A DNA stretch of 64,000 nt from a virus. Under the pieces are notes generated by a model. That model searched no databases. It saw only the letters and a program-made list of their open reading frames with translations, and was not told the origin of the DNA. Shown here one piece after another: positions 63,996 to 64,000 of the stretch; positions within the stretch are counted from its first letter, which is position 1; every line of letters begins with the position of its first letter. The stretch covers positions 1 to 64,000 of the IMG/VR virus record IMGVR_UViG_3300032298_000540; one strand, given 5' to 3'. The position numbers and the translations under genes were made by a program.

Positions 63996-64000
63996 ACGTA

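Noticed and set aside
1-64000. tRNA genes, rRNA, photosynthesis genes, tail sheath/tube or tape measure
   Set aside because: No sequence matching these was seen by eye. A tRNA scan and profile search would be needed to exclude diverged forms.

Overview
The window looks like part of a tailed, probably cyanobacterium-infecting phage genome. The evidence is a virion block with terminase large subunit, portal, a protein overlapping the portal, major capsid and fibres; a phage primase-helicase, a RecB-like nuclease, dCTP deaminase and DUF3310; several murein hydrolases; and many small ORFs of types I associate with cyanophages (SpeD, the conserved basic proteins at 59.8-60.5 kb, the 108-aa protein at 44.9 kb). 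I see no photosynthesis genes, tRNAs, CRISPR array or rRNA. No tail sheath, tube or tape-measure gene is recognisable, which recalls the isolated freshwater S-EIV1-type cyanophages; that is an untested impression.

Layout. 0-2.5 kb: leftward cistrons of small, mostly unknown proteins. Between two of them is what I read as a complete type II hammerhead ribozyme (1886-1958, minus strand), and two others are preceded by a duplicated ~70-nt structured leader. 2.55-3.05 kb: non-coding hub with a 26-bp-period repeat array. 3.4-28.5 kb: rightward virion genes. First come Gly/Ala-rich, ejection-protein-like genes. Then follow a terminase split by two inteins (one in Walker A, one in Walker B), membrane/coiled-coil and AbrB-like small genes, the portal, an overlapping scaffold-like gene, the major capsid protein, a possible decoration protein, a circularly permuted M23 peptidase, a connector-like protein, a lysozyme-like protein and large unknown structural proteins. 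28.6-34.6 kb: a recombinase-like/excisionase-like pair, an HNH nuclease, a 1160-aa repeat-rich protein and a T4-type lysozyme. 34.5-38.2 kb: leftward nucleotide and DNA-modification genes. 38.2-46.9 kb: two repetitive fibre genes, a higher-GC segment with small ORFs, a KilA-N gene and a GH73+C39 endolysin beside a small membrane protein. 46.9-54.9 kb: leftward genes including two HNH-like genes, a 170-bp inverted repeat, a glycosyltransferase, SpeD, primase-helicase and nuclease. 55-58.7 kb: rightward glycosyltransferase/methyltransferase operon. 58.7-64 kb: mostly leftward small genes.

Regulation. Most rightward transcription units have a TADAAT box (D = A/G/T), often preceded by C or T, about 20-40 nt before the start codon and without an evident -35 element. 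This is a candidate phage promoter class. Strong Shine-Dalgarno sites are visible mainly at the capsid genes and the scaffold-like gene. All functional names rest on motif recognition by eye; no database search was possible.
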